Shown piece by piece: positions 34,321-43,381 of a stretch of 64,000 bases of DNA. A model generated the notes under the pieces. That model had not been told where the DNA came from, did not search any database, and worked only from the letters and a program-made list of their open reading frames with translations. Numbering within the stretch: position 1 is the stretch's first letter; every line of letters starts with the position of its first letter. Source of the stretch: Effusibacillus lacus (GTDB lineage: Bacteria > Bacillota > Bacilli > Tumebacillales > Effusibacillaceae). Both the position numbers and the translations under genes were made by a program. The stretch is taken from contig NZ_BDUF01000004.1 of assembly GCF_002335525.1 (NCBI RefSeq), forward strand, positions 41,154 to 105,153, given 5' to 3'.

Positions 34321-34617
34321 TCAACTGCTGTGAACCACTTCATAAACCTCAATCTTGGAGCCGAGTGCGGTAATTCCTCTCTCCCGTCGCTCTTCATGGG
34401 CCTTTTTGAAAGCCTCACTTTGGGTCCATGCGACAAATGATTCTTTGCTGTCCCATTTGGTGTACACAATTTGCTTGTCTTCATCGGGGGAATTCAGGTA
34501 CATAAACTCCAGGCAGCCGGGCACGGTTTTCATATGGTCGGCACTTTTGGAGAAGATCTCGTTCATTTTCTCCTTCCCGCCCGCCGGAACGGTCAAAACG
34601 TTAAACACAACATACAT
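34321..34617 (-). CDS. Antibiotic biosynthesis monooxygenase (ABM)/IsdG-like protein
   Basis: 98 aa from ATG 34617, which follows TTGGAGGGCTCC; a longer frame of nine codons is open upstream but lacks a site. A small ferredoxin-like fold with MYVVFNVLTVPAG at the start, YTKWDSKESFVAWTQSEAF in the middle and a His soon after (KKAHEE). In IsdG/HmoA-type members the Asn, Trp and His degrade haem; here N6 of the mature start, W57-type and the His are at matching places. Haem degradation is plausible, not shown. Confidence 0.8.
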   Translation of the reverse strand: MYVVFNVLTVPAGGKEKMNEIFSKSADHMKTVPGCLEFMYLNSPDEDKQIVYTKWDSKESFVAWTQSEAFKKAHEERRERGITALGSKIEVYEVVHSS

Positions 34618-34912
34618 GGGGAGCCCTCCAATCTTTCTAGTCAAGTTTAATTATAGCCCAATGCCCGCCTCAATGCAGTTTCAAACGGGATGCAGCTTGT
34701 CAATATTATTTGACAAAACGTAAAACGCATTTCGGCAAAGAAGTGACATGGCGTCAAGGTATTTTTTAAAAAATATTCAGATAAGATAAAGCATCCAGTG
34801 CTCTTCGGACATCCTGCCACCATCCTCTCATTCATGGCCTCGTTTTGCCAGTAGTCTGTTCATTCTATCATTTGTTCCTGCCATTCAACTTCATAAAAAG
34901 GGGGTAACCTAT

Positions 34913-36277
34913 ATGGCTGTTGGGGAAGCGTTTGTTTCCGCTGCGGAACTGTTTTCCAACTTTGATGAAGTGGTGCCGCCGCTCAAGCCAAAAGAAGCCA
35001 TTGACGAAGCCAATCGCTGCCTGTACTGCTATGATGCACCGTGTATTAAAGCATGTCCCACCGGGATTGACATTCCTTCTTTTATCAAGAAGATTGCTAC
35101 GGGCAACCTGTACGGCTCGGCCAGGATCATTATGGAAACCAACCCGGTAGGGGCCAGCTGCGCCCGTGTGTGTCCCACTTCTCAGTTGTGCGAAGGGGCT
35201 TGTGTGTTAAACGACGCTTCCAAACCGATCCTGATCGGTCTGCTGCAGCGTCATGCCACCGATTGGGCGATTCGCAACAATGCCGTGTTCTTCAAGCCCG
35301 GTGAACGGAACGGCCGCAAAGCGGCGATTGCCGGGGGCGGACCTGCGGGGTTGTCTGCCGCAAGGGAACTGGGCAGATTGGGGTATGACGTGACCGTCTA
35401 CGAAGCGAAAGAAAAGGCCGGGGGGCTGAACACCTACGGAATCGTATCCTTCCGGCTTCCGCAGGACATTGCCCTGTGGGAAGTCCGGCAGGTGGAGTCG
35501 CTTGGCGTGAAATTTAAATATGGCGTCCGGGTAGGTGTCGATATCAGTCCGCAGGAACTGCTTGCAGAGTACGATGTCGTCTTGCTTTCCGCCGGCATGG
35601 GGGCGGTGCCGGATCTGGCCGTTGAAGGGGAAGATTTGGAGGGAGTTTATGACGCAATCACATTGGTTGAAGACACCAAGACCAAGCCGTTGACTACCGA
35701 ATTTATCGGCAAAAAAGTAGCCGTGATAGGGGCGGGAAACACAGCAATTGACGCCGCCACCTGCTCGGTCCGTCTGGGAGCCGCCCAGGTTCAGATCTTC
35801 TACCGCCGCACGAGCAAAGAAATGACCGCCTATGACTTTGAATTTGAATTTGCCAAACAGGACGGAGTGGAATTCCGCTGGCTGACAGCCCCCAAACGGA
35901 TTCTGGGACGAGACGGGAAAGTGGCCGGTCTTGAACTGATCCGCATGACACTTGGCGAACCGGATGAAAAAGGGAGGAGAAAACCGGTCCCCATTGAAGG
36001 CAGTGAGTTCACCGTTGAAGTGGATTATGTAGTCAAGGCGATCGGACAGAAACGGCAGATCCCGCTGCTCGAAGCCTTTGGTCTTGAACACCGCAACGGG
36101 GTGCCCGTTCTGGAAGAGAATTCATTCAGAACCACACATCCCAAGGTGTATGCGGCAGGGGACATCATCTTTGGCGGGGGGAAAACGGACGCCATGGTGG
36201 TGGATGCCGCCGAACAGGGGAAGAAAGCGGCATACGCAATTCACCGGAGCTTCGAAACGGAGTCCCAAACAGCATAG
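34913..36277 (+). CDS. preT: NAD-dependent dihydropyrimidine dehydrogenase, subunit PreT
   Basis: 454 aa. The N-terminal part holds two cysteine clusters (CLYCYDAPCIKACPTGID; CARVCPTSQLCEGAC) for 4Fe-4S centres, followed by an FAD-binding GGGPAGLSAARELG motif near residue 142 and an NAD(P) motif VIGAGNTAID near 270. PreT takes electrons from NADH for PreA, which reduces uracil and thymine. ATG 34913 follows GGGGGTAACCT. It heads a pyrimidine degradation cluster; the 295 bp upstream (34618-34912) has TTGACA-like boxes but no convincing full promoter. Confidence 0.92.
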   Translation: MAVGEAFVSAAELFSNFDEVVPPLKPKEAIDEANRCLYCYDAPCIKACPTGIDIPSFIKKIATGNLYGSARIIMETNPVGASCARVCPTSQLCEGACVLNDASKPILIGLLQRHATDWAIRNNAVFFKPGERNGRKAAIAGGGPAGLSAARELGRLGYDVTVYEAKEKAGGLNTYGIVSFRLPQDIALWEVRQVESLGVKFKYGVRVGVDISPQELLAEYDVVLLSAGMGAVPDLAVEGEDLEGVYDAITLVEDTKTKPLTTEFIGKKVAVIGAGNTAIDAATCSVRLGAAQVQIFYRRTSKEMTAYDFEFEFAKQDGVEFRWLTAPKRILGRDGKVAGLELIRMTLGEPDEKGRRKPVPIEGSEFTVEVDYVVKAIGQKRQIPLLEAFGLEHRNGVPVLEENSFRTTHPKVYAAGDIIFGGGKTDAMVVDAAEQGKKAAYAIHRSFETESQTA

Positions 36278-36347
36278 GTACCAGAGCGAAACAAACAGAC
36301 AGATAGACTCCCCCCTGACAGGGGAAGGAAGGCAAGGAGGCGGAAAC

Positions 36348-37613
36348 ATGGCAGATTTGCGGATTAATCTGGCGGGCATTCAATCCCCCAATCCCTTTTG
36401 GCTTGCATCAGCCCCCCCGACCAACTCGGGTTATCAAGTGATGCGCGCCTTTGAAGCCGGATGGGGAGGCGCGGTGTGGAAAACCCTTGGCGAGCCGATC
36501 ATCAACGTGACGTCAAGGTTTGCGGCACTTCATTACGGAGGGCAGCGGGTACTCGGGCTTAACAACATTGAACTGATCACCGACCGCCCCCTGGAAGAGA
36601 ACTTGAAGGAAATGGCGGAAGTGAAGAGACGGTTTCCCCACCATGCGTTAATCGCTTCCCTGATGGTGGAACACAAACGGGAAGCCTGGCATGAGATCGT
36701 GAAACAGGTGGAAGCAATCGGGGTAGACGGTTTGGAACTCAATTTCGGCTGCCCCCACGGGATGGCAGAAAGGGGCATGGGATCGGCAGTGGGGCAACAC
36801 CCTGATCTGGTCCGGCAACAGGTGGAATGGGTCAAGGAAGTGGCTCAAACACCCGTCATAGTCAAGCTGACACCCAACATTACCGATATCCGCTTTACTG
36901 CCAGAGCCGCCAGTGAGGGCGGGGCGGATGCCGTCAGCATGATCAATACAATCAACAGCTTGATGGGCGTGGATCTTGACACCTGGCTTCCGGTTCCGCA
37001 CGTGGACGGAAAAGGAGCCCACGGCGGGTATTGCGGCCCGGCAGTCAAACCGATTGCCCTCAACATGGTGGCAGAGTGCGCCAGAGACCCTCAGGTTGGC
37101 ATTCCCATCTCAGGCATCGGCGGAATCTCCAACTGGCGGGATGCGGTGGAGTTTCTGCTGATGGGGGCAACCGGCGTTCAGGTCTGCACTGCAGTCATGC
37201 ACCACGGGTTCCGAATTGTAGAGGACATGATTGACGGGCTCAACAATTATCTGGACCAAAAAGGAATCGCGTCGGTGACGGACATCGTCGGAAAATCGGT
37301 CTCCTCCTACTCCGATTGGGGCCATCTGAATCTGAATTACAAGATCGTGGCCCGCATCCATGAAGAAACCTGCATCAACTGCAACAAATGCCACATTGCA
37401 TGTGAGGACGCTTCCCACCAGTGCATCGATATCATCCGGGACGAAGCAACAGGCAAGGAACGGCTCGTGGTTCGTGAAGAGGACTGCGTGGGCTGCAATC
37501 TCTGCATGATTGTGTGCCCCGTGGAAGGCACGGTCGAGATGGTGGAAGTGCCGACAGGCCAACCGCCCCTGACATGGAACCAGCGGCAGGCGGCATTGGG
37601 ACTGGTGAAATAA
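36348..37613 (+). CDS. preA: NAD-dependent dihydropyrimidine dehydrogenase, subunit PreA
   Basis: 421 aa from ATG 36348 after GGCAAGGAGGCGG. The FMN barrel (LASAPPTNSGYQVMRAFEAG; NFGCPHGMAERGMGSAVGQ) resembles dihydroorotate dehydrogenase. The C-terminus carries two 4Fe-4S ferredoxin motifs (CINCNKCHIAC and CVGCNLCMIVCP). With PreT it reduces uracil and thymine to the 5,6-dihydro forms, the first step of the reductive pathway. The catalytic Cys of the family lies in the NFGCPHGM stretch region. The dihydropyrimidinase gene follows after 14 bp. Confidence 0.93.
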   Translation: MADLRINLAGIQSPNPFWLASAPPTNSGYQVMRAFEAGWGGAVWKTLGEPIINVTSRFAALHYGGQRVLGLNNIELITDRPLEENLKEMAEVKRRFPHHALIASLMVEHKREAWHEIVKQVEAIGVDGLELNFGCPHGMAERGMGSAVGQHPDLVRQQVEWVKEVAQTPVIVKLTPNITDIRFTARAASEGGADAVSMINTINSLMGVDLDTWLPVPHVDGKGAHGGYCGPAVKPIALNMVAECARDPQVGIPISGIGGISNWRDAVEFLLMGATGVQVCTAVMHHGFRIVEDMIDGLNNYLDQKGIASVTDIVGKSVSSYSDWGHLNLNYKIVARIHEETCINCNKCHIACEDASHQCIDIIRDEATGKERLVVREEDCVGCNLCMIVCPVEGTVEMVEVPTGQPPLTWNQRQAALGLVK

Positions 37614-37627
37614 AGGAGGTTGACAGA

Positions 37628-39013
37628 ATGCGCAAGCTCATACGCGGAGGAACGGTCGTTACCGCCTCCGACACCTATCAGGCGGAAGTGCTGATAGAGG
37701 GAGAGAAGGTTGTCGCCATTGGCAACAATCTGGAAGCTGACCAGGCAGAAGTGATTGACGCAGGGGGCTGTTATCTGTTCCCGGGTGGAGTGGATCCGCA
37801 TACCCACCTGGATATGCCCTTTGGCGGAACCATCACGGCGGACGATTTTGAATCAGGGACACGGGCGGCCGCTTTTGGGGGAACCACGTCGATTATCGAC
37901 TTCTGTCTGACCAACAAGGGCCAATCGCTGCGGGATGCCATCTCTATTTGGCATGAGAAAGCAAGGGGGAAAGCGGTTATTGATTACGGGTTCCACCTGA
38001 TGATCGCCGAGGCCAACGATCAGGTCCTGGAGGAACTGGAATATGTGGTGACAGAAGAAGGGATCGTTTCCCTGAAAGTCTTTATGGCTTATAAAAATGT
38101 GCTTCAGGCGGACGACGAGACCCTGTTCAAGACATTGGTCCGGGCCCGGCAATTGGGGGCTCTTGTTCAGGTTCACGCCGAAAACGGGGATGTCATTGAC
38201 TACTTGACCAGGAAAGCGCTGGCCGATGGGAACACCGATCCCATCAATCATGCGCTGACCCGTCCGCCGGAAGCGGAAGGCGAGGCGACCGGACGTGCGG
38301 CAGCCCTCACGGCACTGGCCGATTCCCAACTGTATGTGGTGCACGTATCCTGCGCCGATGCGGTGAAACGAATTGCGGAAGCACGGGAAAAAGGCTGGCA
38401 GGTCTACGGGGAAACCTGCCCCCAGTATCTGACACTGGATGTCTCATATCTGGAAAAGCCCGATTTTGAAGGGGCCAAATATGTCTGGTCACCTCCCCTG
38501 CGTGAGAAATGGAATCAAGAAGTTCTTTGGAACGCGCTGCGCAGCGGAATCCTGCAAACGGTAGGTTCCGACCAATGTTCTTTCAACTTCAAGGGCCAGA
38601 AAGAACTGGGCAGGGGCGACTTCACGAAAATCCCCAACGGCGGACCGCTGATTGAAGACCGTTTTGCCGTGGTGTATTCGGAGGGGGTCCATGCCGGACG
38701 GATCAGTCTCAACCAGTTTGTGGACGTGATCTCGACCAAAGCCGCCAAACTGTTTGGCATGTATCCCCGCAAGGGCACAATTGCCGTCGGATCGGATGCG
38801 GACATTGTGATCTTTGATCCCGGCGCCACAAGAACCCTGTCCGTTGCCACCCACCACATGAACGTGGATTATAACCCGTTTGAAGGCATGCAGGTCCATG
38901 GAGAAGTCGTAACGGTCCTGCAGCGGGGAGCCTACGTTATTCGGGACAAACAGTTCGTGGGCCAACCCGGTCTCGGCCAGTTTATCAAACGTTCACGATT
39001 TGCCCGGCCATAA
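37628..39013 (+). CDS. hydA: Dihydropyrimidinase
   Basis: 461 aa from ATG 37628 after AAAGGAGGTTGACAG. Amidohydrolase barrel with metal-binding H58-T-H60 (DPHTHLD) and the carbamylated lysine K150 (SLKVFMAY). It opens dihydrouracil and dihydrothymine to N-carbamoyl-beta-alanine and N-carbamoyl-beta-aminoisobutyrate. Cytoplasmic. A hydantoinase activity on other cyclic ureides is common in the family, but the gene order with PreTA fixes the pyrimidine role. Confidence 0.94.
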   Translation: MRKLIRGGTVVTASDTYQAEVLIEGEKVVAIGNNLEADQAEVIDAGGCYLFPGGVDPHTHLDMPFGGTITADDFESGTRAAAFGGTTSIIDFCLTNKGQSLRDAISIWHEKARGKAVIDYGFHLMIAEANDQVLEELEYVVTEEGIVSLKVFMAYKNVLQADDETLFKTLVRARQLGALVQVHAENGDVIDYLTRKALADGNTDPINHALTRPPEAEGEATGRAAALTALADSQLYVVHVSCADAVKRIAEAREKGWQVYGETCPQYLTLDVSYLEKPDFEGAKYVWSPPLREKWNQEVLWNALRSGILQTVGSDQCSFNFKGQKELGRGDFTKIPNGGPLIEDRFAVVYSEGVHAGRISLNQFVDVISTKAAKLFGMYPRKGTIAVGSDADIVIFDPGATRTLSVATHHMNVDYNPFEGMQVHGEVVTVLQRGAYVIRDKQFVGQPGLGQFIKRSRFARP

Positions 39014-39091
39014 AAACAAATAAAAGCAAACAGTCCAGCGACCTGATAAAACGGCCCAAAGCCAAACAAGATCAAGCAAGGAGGCAGAACC

Positions 39092-39982
39092 ATGTCCAGC
39101 AAAGTAACAATCGGCCTGATTCAGGCATCCAACGATGTCCACGGCGACGAATCGGTGGCGGTTCATAAAGAAAAGGCAATTGAGAAACATCTCCTCCTCG
39201 TCCGGGAAGCGGCATCCAAAGGGGCGCAGATCATCTGCCTGCAGGAAATCTTCTACGGCCCCTACTTCTGCGCGGAACAGAGCACCAAGTGGTACGAATC
39301 GGCGGAAGAGGTGCCGAACGGCCCGACCATCCAACTGTTTCAGGAAGTGGCCAAAGAACTGGGAACCGTTATGATTGTCCCCGTCTATGAGCGAGTTGGG
39401 ATCGGCACCTACTACAACACCGCTGCCGTGATTGATGCGGATGGCACGTACCTTGGCAAATACAGAAAGCAGCACATTCCCCATGTAGGGGTTGGCAACG
39501 AAGGATGCGGTTTCTGGGAGAAATTCTACTTCAAACCGGGCAACCTGGGGTATCCGGTGTTTGACACCGCATTTGCCAAGGTTGGCGTGTACATCTGCTA
39601 CGACCGGCACTTCCCGGAAGGAGCTCGCCTGCTGGGATTGAACGGCGCGGAAATCGTGTTTAACCCCTCGGCAACTGTTGCCGGTTTGTCCGAGTATCTC
39701 TGGAAACTGGAGCAGCCGGCCCACGCGGTGGCCAACGGGTATTATGTGGCGGCCATTAACAGGGTGGGCGTCGAAGAGCCTTGGAATATGGGCGAATTCT
39801 ACGGGCAGTCTTATCTGGTGGACCCACGCGGACGGTTTGTCGCCATGGGAAGCCGGGACAAAGACGAAGTGGTGATTGCGGAGATGGACAAAAACCTGAT
39901 TCACGAAGTGCGTGACTTGTGGCAGTTCTACCGGGACCGCCGTCCGGAGACTTATGGGGACATGGTGGAACTTCTGCCCTGA
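39092..39982 (+). CDS. Beta-ureidopropionase (nitrilase-family N-carbamoyl-beta-alanine amidohydrolase)
   Basis: 296 aa. The nitrilase triad is E52 (CLQEIFYGPYF), K126 (YRKQHIP) and C169 (VYICYDRHFPE). It hydrolyses N-carbamoyl-beta-alanine to beta-alanine, CO2 and ammonia, the third step of the pathway. Start follows AAGGAGGCAGAACC. It is 78 bp from hydA. A perfect terminator follows it, so the first four enzymes likely form one transcript with later genes read separately. Confidence 0.92.
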   Translation: MSSKVTIGLIQASNDVHGDESVAVHKEKAIEKHLLLVREAASKGAQIICLQEIFYGPYFCAEQSTKWYESAEEVPNGPTIQLFQEVAKELGTVMIVPVYERVGIGTYYNTAAVIDADGTYLGKYRKQHIPHVGVGNEGCGFWEKFYFKPGNLGYPVFDTAFAKVGVYICYDRHFPEGARLLGLNGAEIVFNPSATVAGLSEYLWKLEQPAHAVANGYYVAAINRVGVEEPWNMGEFYGQSYLVDPRGRFVAMGSRDKDEVVIAEMDKNLIHEVRDLWQFYRDRRPETYGDMVELLP

Positions 39983-40011
39983 CGGCGAAACCCGTTGACA
40001 CTCTTGCAGGC

Positions 40012-40041
40012 AAAGGGAACGGAACTCCACCCGTTCCCTTT
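40012..40041 (+). terminator. Rho-independent terminator after beta-ureidopropionase
   Basis: AAAGGGAACGG pairs perfectly with CCGTTCCCTTT (11 bp, 8-nt loop). Little T-tract follows (TCCAATAAAT), so some read-through to the permease is possible. Confidence 0.65.
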
Positions 40042-40081
40042 CCAATAAATAAAGTCTCTGCCCAAGGAGGGGGAACTTTGG

Positions 40082-41572
40082 ATGAAGACCCAGCTTGAAG
40101 AGAATGGGATTGTCACTTTAACACAGGAAGGGGTGAATCAGATCAAGGACAGTCCCTTGTATAACGAGGGACTGCGTCCGACAACGAAAGAGGAGCATAA
40201 CTGGACCGGCTATAATTTTGCCAGCTTGTGGATCGGGATGGCCATCTGTCTTCCCACCTATTCCCTGGCTGCAGGCTTGATCTCCCTTGGCATGAATTGG
40301 TGGCAGGCTATCGGAACCATTGTTCTCGGCAACCTGATTGTACTTATCCCCATTCTATTAAATGCCCATGCCGGGACCAAGTATGGAATTCCCTATCCGG
40401 TCTATGCTCGCCTCTGGTTTGGTTCAAAGGGGGCTCATATCCCCTCCATGGCAAGGGCCATTGTGGCCGCCGGATGGTTTGGCATCAACTGCTGGTTTGG
40501 CGGCGCAGCGGTTGACACGCTGCTGGTGGCCATGACCGGTTGGGAAAATGTGCCCGGGCACCTTGCGATCGCATTTATCGGTTTCTGGGCTTTGAACGTG
40601 TGGATCTCTTATCGGGGACCGGAAGCGATCAAAAAGATGGAGTTCTGGGCGGCCCCCACTTTGCTGGTTATGGCGCTGGCTTTGCTGGCCTGGGCATTGA
40701 GCTCGGCAGGCGGATGGGGGCCGATGCTTTCGGCGCCTTCCAAATTCACGTCGGCAGGCGATTTCCTGAAAGTCTTCTTCCCGGCATTAACCGGCGCTAT
40801 CGCTTTCTGGTCGACCCTGGCTCTGAATATTCCTGACTTCTGCCGCTACGCCAAGAGCCAGCGGGCGCAAATCATCGGGCAGACCACATCGCTTCCCACC
40901 ACCATGGGATTCTTCTCCTTCATCGGTGTGGCTGTGGCCTCCGCTACGGTGGTTTTGTATGGGGAAGCCATCTGGGACCCGGCCGCTATCTTGGCCAAAT
41001 TTTCACCCTTCGTGATTTTCCTGGGAACCCTTGGCATCATCCTGGCCACTGTCACAACGAATGTGGCAGCCAATGTGGTCGCTCCCGCCCGGGCCATCGA
41101 AAACCTCTGGCCGCGCAAACTGACCTTTGGCATGGGAGCCATTATCACCGGTCTTGCGGCACTTTTGATGCAGCCCTGGTACCTGCTTGAAAACTTCGGA
41201 AATTACATTTTCCTCTGGTTGGGGAGCTATGGGGCCTTGCTGGGTCCGATTGACGGGATTGCCATTGCCGACTACTGGATGGTACGAAAACAGAGAATCG
41301 ATCTGGTTGAATTGTATAGGCCAAACGGCCGCTACAGTTACAGCGGCGGAATTAACAAAGCGGCCGTATGGGCCCTGCTGATCGGGATTGCCATCCCCAT
41401 TGGCTGCAAAGCGGCAGGTCTGACATTCGTCTGGGACAACGCCTGGACCATTGGCCTTCTGATTTCGCTGTTCGCTTACACCTGGCTGATGCGAAGTGAC
41501 GCCAGCCTGATTGACGCTTCCCACTATAACCGAATCACCTCAACCGAAGCGCAGGCCTCCATGGCGTCTTAA
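40082..41572 (+). CDS. NCS1-family nucleobase:cation symporter
   Basis: 496 aa, about 12 membrane helices. ATG 40082 follows AAGGAGGGGGAAC. Visible NCS1 features: NWTGYNFASLWIGMAICLPTY at the first helix, and the GTKYGIPYPVYARLWFG loop. NCS1 permeases import uracil, allantoin, hydantoins or cytosine with Na+ or H+; position in this cluster points to uracil, thymine or a dihydropyrimidine. The gene lies between two terminators, so it may have its own promoter. Confidence 0.9.
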   Translation: MKTQLEENGIVTLTQEGVNQIKDSPLYNEGLRPTTKEEHNWTGYNFASLWIGMAICLPTYSLAAGLISLGMNWWQAIGTIVLGNLIVLIPILLNAHAGTKYGIPYPVYARLWFGSKGAHIPSMARAIVAAGWFGINCWFGGAAVDTLLVAMTGWENVPGHLAIAFIGFWALNVWISYRGPEAIKKMEFWAAPTLLVMALALLAWALSSAGGWGPMLSAPSKFTSAGDFLKVFFPALTGAIAFWSTLALNIPDFCRYAKSQRAQIIGQTTSLPTTMGFFSFIGVAVASATVVLYGEAIWDPAAILAKFSPFVIFLGTLGIILATVTTNVAANVVAPARAIENLWPRKLTFGMGAIITGLAALLMQPWYLLENFGNYIFLWLGSYGALLGPIDGIAIADYWMVRKQRIDLVELYRPNGRYSYSGGINKAAVWALLIGIAIPIGCKAAGLTFVWDNAWTIGLLISLFAYTWLMRSDASLIDASHYNRITSTEAQASMAS

Positions 41573-41584
41573 AGGCATCAAACA

Positions 41585-41616
41585 AGGCGAGTCCGATTGA
41601 GGGGCTCGCCTATTTT
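41585..41616. terminator. Shared bidirectional terminator
   Basis: AGGCGAG and CTCGCCT pair around a 13-nt loop, followed by ATTTT on the + strand. The minus-strand PucR-family stop lies inside it, so one hairpin ends both convergent genes. Confidence 0.7.
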
Positions 41617-43244
41617 GACGGCTCTTGCAGCATTTCATAGGCCCGGAGCGCCAGTTCGAGGCTTACCCGGTGTTCTGCCGATGTGAAGGTGTCGCCCAGC
41701 AGTTCGCTGATTTTGTCCAGACGGTGGTAGAGGGTTTGCCTGCGGATGTACAGGCGGTCTGCCGTATCTTGCTTCGAACAGCCCTGATCCAGGAACACCC
41801 GCAGGGTCAGAACCAGTTGGCTGCCATGGTCTGCATCATACTGCAGGAGCGGCCCCAGATAATCGTCGATAAACGAGTTCAGGGCATACCCGTCTTTGAT
41901 TTGCAGCAGCAGCCGGTAGATTCCCAGATCTTCGAAAAAGGGACTGCCTGCAGACGGGAAAGCCAAGACCTGTTCCGCCTCCTGAAAATGCAGCCGTGCG
42001 TCCGCATATCTCGAAGATGCCCGGCTGATGCCAAACCGGATCTTGATGTTGGAATCGAGTGCCTGTTTGCAGGTTTGCTCAATCTCACGCAGGGATTTCT
42101 CGCATTGCAAGCGCCTGTCCGACATTTGATCGGTGTCAAGCAACAAACCGTAAAGACGGTTTCCCTTGCCCCGGAGGAGCGGGCGGAATTTGTGCCGGGA
42201 CAGGATGGACCGAAACACCACAAGCAGATCGTGGAATGGCGAGTCTGTTTCTGCATCAGGTCGAATCGGGCCGGAGATTGCTTCCATAATGAAACACACA
42301 AATTGCGGCGGCCGCGTCGAGCCGGGCTTGATGCCGAGTGAGACGCGGATGTCTTCCTCCCGGTGCACACGCCCTTGCAGGATGTCGTCCAACAACTGGG
42401 TCTGATTGTCCAGTGCCCGTTCCTGCGCAAACATTCTGCGCAGCAGGAGCTGTGCGACCGCAGTGGAGGTGTAGTCGAGCGTCAAATGGAGAAATTCATC
42501 CGGTTCCCTCTCGAACAGGATAATCCCGAGGTATGCCAGCACATGTCCCATGGCTGCTATCGGTTGGTACAGGATTTGTTTTCGCTCCGATATGGGCAGC
42601 AGGGAAGCGTTTGGCGGCGCCGGGTCTTGCAGCAGCGTTTTCTGCAAGATATGGGTCAGCTCAGTCTCAATTGTCTGGTTCATCGAGGGAGCAAACACCG
42701 GGGAGCCATCAATGGGAAAGAAAAAAGTCTGGGTTTGAGTGACGCTCTGGAAGTGGGCAAGAATCCGCGGCAGACCGTTCGACTGCAGGGTGAGCCGCTG
42801 CAGATCCCGTGAGTAGTTTTCCAGTTCGCGCAGCGCTTTGATATGCCGGTTTACGATGTTTTCATGGAGATCCAGGGTGATGTCAACGAAGCGTACGGGG
42901 CGGCGAAATACAAGTAACGGGAACTCGTAATGGTCCGCAATTTCACGCATGTCGGGCGGAATCTCCGGAATATACGACCCCAATTCGATACACAACCCCA
43001 CAGCTTTCCGCCGGATCAGCTCATTCAGGTATTCGATCCGTTTCTCCCGGCTTTCCCCGACGCCCACACCGGTGGAAAGGATCAATTCCCCTCCGTTCAG
43101 AAAAGAACCGCTTTCTGCCGCTTCCAGAATGTGGACCCAGCGGATGGGTCTTGACAGACCCCGGCTTCCCGCTATCACCTCTGCATCCTGAAACAGCGGA
43201 CGCTTCAGGACATCGGCAACTGTCAGTTTCAATTCCTTATTCAC
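41610..43244 (-). CDS. PucR-family transcriptional regulator
   Basis: 544 aa from GTG 43244, which has GGAAGGTGG 6 nt upstream; ATG 43250 lies inside that site. The N-terminal PucR domain (VADVLKRPLFQDAEVIAGSRGL) is followed by a long middle region and a C-terminal PucR-type helix-turn-helix (SKQDTADRLYIRRQTLYHRL). PucR regulators control purine, allantoin and amino-acid catabolism. Divergent from the semialdehyde dehydrogenase and convergent with the permease, it is the obvious regulator of this cluster, responding to a pyrimidine or beta-amino acid by inference. Confidence 0.88.
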   Translation of the reverse strand: MNKELKLTVADVLKRPLFQDAEVIAGSRGLSRPIRWVHILEAAESGSFLNGGELILSTGVGVGESREKRIEYLNELIRRKAVGLCIELGSYIPEIPPDMREIADHYEFPLLVFRRPVRFVDITLDLHENIVNRHIKALRELENYSRDLQRLTLQSNGLPRILAHFQSVTQTQTFFFPIDGSPVFAPSMNQTIETELTHILQKTLLQDPAPPNASLLPISERKQILYQPIAAMGHVLAYLGIILFEREPDEFLHLTLDYTSTAVAQLLLRRMFAQERALDNQTQLLDDILQGRVHREEDIRVSLGIKPGSTRPPQFVCFIMEAISGPIRPDAETDSPFHDLLVVFRSILSRHKFRPLLRGKGNRLYGLLLDTDQMSDRRLQCEKSLREIEQTCKQALDSNIKIRFGISRASSRYADARLHFQEAEQVLAFPSAGSPFFEDLGIYRLLLQIKDGYALNSFIDDYLGPLLQYDADHGSQLVLTLRVFLDQGCSKQDTADRLYIRRQTLYHRLDKISELLGDTFTSAEHRVSLELALRAYEMLQEPSK

Positions 43245-43381
43245 GCACATCCACCTTCCCGTTTGACAATGTGTAACAAGGTTCGGTGCAAAAAGGTGAC
43301 AGGTCGTCTCGTGAGCAGTGTTTCAATCTTCTGTAAAATGAACTTACCAAACAAATTGATTGCGGAAAAGGGGGTACTCCC

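Noticed and set aside
38993..40045. A 350-codon open frame antisense to beta-ureidopropionase
   Set aside because: It is the mirror of a highly expressed gene with strong third-position GC; no ribosome site and no family resemblance.
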